Shown: positions 62,980-64,000 of the stretch, in pieces
Layout of the letters: each line of letters begins with the position of its first letter
How positions within the stretch are numbered: position 1 is the first letter of the stretch
Source of the DNA: Cryobacterium tagatosivorans
GTDB taxonomy: Bacteria > Actinomycetota > Actinomycetes > Actinomycetales > Microbacteriaceae
Length of the DNA stretch: 64,000 bases
Assembly (NCBI RefSeq): GCF_004402215.1
Contig: NZ_SOEZ01000079.1
Span: forward strand, 1 to 64,000
Direction: 5' to 3'
Program-made: the position numbers and the translations under genes
Notes under the pieces: generated by a model
The model's database searches: none
What the model saw: the letters and a program-made list of their open reading frames with translations, nothing else
Told to the model about the DNA's origin: nothing

Positions 62980-63936
62980 TCAGCGGGGCAGGCTGTTCGC
63001 CAGGGCGAGGTCCTGGCTCGCCAGGTCCAGGTCCACCGCCTTGTTGGAGCGTGCCGTTTGCGCGACGACGATGCCGACGAGCACGAGCACGGCTCCGGCG
63101 GCCTGCACCCCGGTGAGCGATTCGCCCAGCCAGAGGAACGCGAACGCGAACGCGAAGATCACCTCGGACGCCGAAACAACCCCGGCGCCCGTGGCGTTGA
63201 GCCGGCTGAGCGCCATGTAGGAGAGCAGGTACGGCGCGAAGGAGCCGAACACACCGTTCCAGAGCAGGATGCCCCACAGTGGAACGGTCACCGCGTCCAG
63301 GTTGCCGCCGAGCGACGTCTGCTGGGCCAGGATCGCGGGGTCGAGCTGCCACCACGCGCTGAACAGGAGCCAGAACGCGCTGGCGAAGAGCATCGACCAG
63401 AACGCCACCGCGAGGGGGGAACTCGTGGCGACCTGGCGTTCACCGAGCAGGAAATACACGGCCAGGCAGATTGCCGCCAGGATCCCGGCCACGACGCCGG
63501 GGGCGGACAGCCGGCTCGCCCACACCTCGGCGACGATGGCCATCCCGACCAGCACGCAGACGATGGCCACCCAGATCCTTGATTTCACCTTCTCCTTGAA
63601 GACGAAACGAACCACCAGGGCGATGAGCAGCACGCCGGAGTACTCGAGCATGAGCGCGATTCCGACCGGCAGCAGGCTGATCGCGACGGCGTAGAACCAC
63701 TGGATCAAGGCGACCCCGGCCACGCCGAGCAGGGCCATCACGGCCAGCTGCCTGCGGTCGATGCGGAACGCGGCTCGGTTCGTGGCGAGCAGCAACCCAC
63801 CGGCGAGGATGGCGATGATGGTGACCCGGGCGAAGGTGAGCTGCGCGGGGGAGAGGCCGGCCTCGACAATGACCTTTGTGGTGCTTCCGTTCAGTCCGAA
63901 CAGCAGGGAGGCGAGCAGCGCGAAGAGGTAGCCCAC
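62980..63936 (-). CDS. EamA-family (DMT) transporter
   Basis: A 318-residue protein with ten predicted membrane segments in two EamA repeats (about 3-135 and 145-300). It has F-G-L-N-G near the start and the second-repeat W-L-G-E-S-L-T-G-V-Q motif. The family exports amino acids or other metabolites; substrate unknown. GTG 63936 lies 4 bases after the stop of the gene entering from the right, so the two are probably one operon. Confidence 0.87.
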   Translation of the reverse strand: MGYLFALLASLLFGLNGSTTKVIVEAGLSPAQLTFARVTIIAILAGGLLLATNRAAFRIDRRQLAVMALLGVAGVALIQWFYAVAISLLPVGIALMLEYSGVLLIALVVRFVFKEKVKSRIWVAIVCVLVGMAIVAEVWASRLSAPGVVAGILAAICLAVYFLLGERQVATSSPLAVAFWSMLFASAFWLLFSAWWQLDPAILAQQTSLGGNLDAVTVPLWGILLWNGVFGSFAPYLLSYMALSRLNATGAGVVSASEVIFAFAFAFLWLGESLTGVQAAGAVLVLVGIVVAQTARSNKAVDLDLASQDLALANSLPR

Positions 63937-63940
63937 CCCG

Positions 63941-64000
63941 TTATCCGAGTGACGTGCCGTGCACGGCGTGTGGTTCGATGGCGGCGATCTCGTCGTTCGT
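63941..64000 (-). CDS. C-terminal end of a probable aldo/keto reductase (partial)
   Basis: The last 19 codons of a minus-strand gene: T-N-D-E-I-A-A-I-E-P-H-A-V-H-G-T then S-L-G and TAA. The D-E-I-A-A-I-E helix followed by H-A-V-x-G resembles the C-terminus of actinobacterial aldo/keto reductases. Too short for certainty. Confidence 0.4.
   Translation of the reverse strand, partial: TNDEIAAIEPHAVHGTSLG

Overview
The window is a gene-dense, very GC-rich actinobacterial chromosome segment. The gene set points to Microbacteriaceae, perhaps Cryobacterium-like: a C-terminal tail typical of DUF222/HNH proteins, a GlgE-type alpha-glucan pathway, a DivIVA-related coiled-coil protein, GatCAB, oligoribonuclease, many GTG starts and many genes that look leaderless. 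The family-level assignment is inference; no 16S gene is present. I see no prophage, insertion sequence or CRISPR array. Most of the window is ordinary core chromosome.

Layout. 1-3.1 kb: tail of a DUF222/HNH gene, an SGNH-hydrolase lipoprotein whose 5' end is a tandem array of start sites, a YdjM-like membrane hydrolase and a zinc alcohol dehydrogenase. 3.2-8.5 kb: yraN-comM-dprA (DNA uptake and recombination), a cyclic-nucleotide-type phosphodiesterase and a XerC-type recombinase. 8.5-13.6 kb: an M23 peptidase-like protein, then rpsB-tsf, a terminator, and pyrH-frr-cdsA. 13.6-17.1 kb: a small DivIVA-repeat protein, a lytic transglycosylase, a small zinc-ribbon protein, an alpha/beta hydrolase and an AI-2E/PerM permease. 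17.1-21.9 kb: a large hendecad-repeat coiled-coil protein divergent from a membrane protein with an internal lipobox, which is translationally coupled to a thioredoxin-TPR protein.

22-31.7 kb is an alpha-glucan block: glgE-glgB divergent from glgP, and glgX overlapping a YbaK deacylase. 31.8-36.5 kb: cysteine desulfurase, mnmA and ligA. 36.7-42.5 kb: a DUF1023 alpha/beta hydrolase, gatCAB and a ferritin-like/VIT1 metal transporter. 42.5-48.2 kb: a polyamine-type ABC transporter (ATPase, binding protein, two permeases), divergent from a GntR regulator that is co-transcribed with a free-standing cache-domain protein. 48.2-51.3 kb: dinB, a GerW-like small protein and nhaA. 51.5-55.2 kb: a TPP riboswitch followed by ykoE-D-C (thiamine precursor uptake) and an overlapping P-loop kinase. 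55.2-64 kb: a small conserved protein, a D,D-carboxypeptidase homologue, a minimal zincin, RtcB, tRNA-His, orn, two small genes, tRNA-Arg, a GNAT, nadE, a membrane-anchored repeat protein, a small hypothetical, an EamA exporter and the tail of a probable aldo/keto reductase.

The most unusual signals are not protein families. They are (i) five in-frame copies of a 15-bp unit, each carrying an AGGA ribosome-binding core and an ATG; (ii) related long palindromes in intergenic gaps, mostly at convergent gene ends (two sequence families with two copies each, plus a fifth singleton); (iii) about thirteen genes preceded by a TANNNT hexamer only 6-9 nt before the start codon, consistent with leaderless mRNAs; (iv) tandem repeats that overlap or duplicate stop codons; and (v) a soluble cache protein paired with a GntR regulator beside a pot-type transporter.
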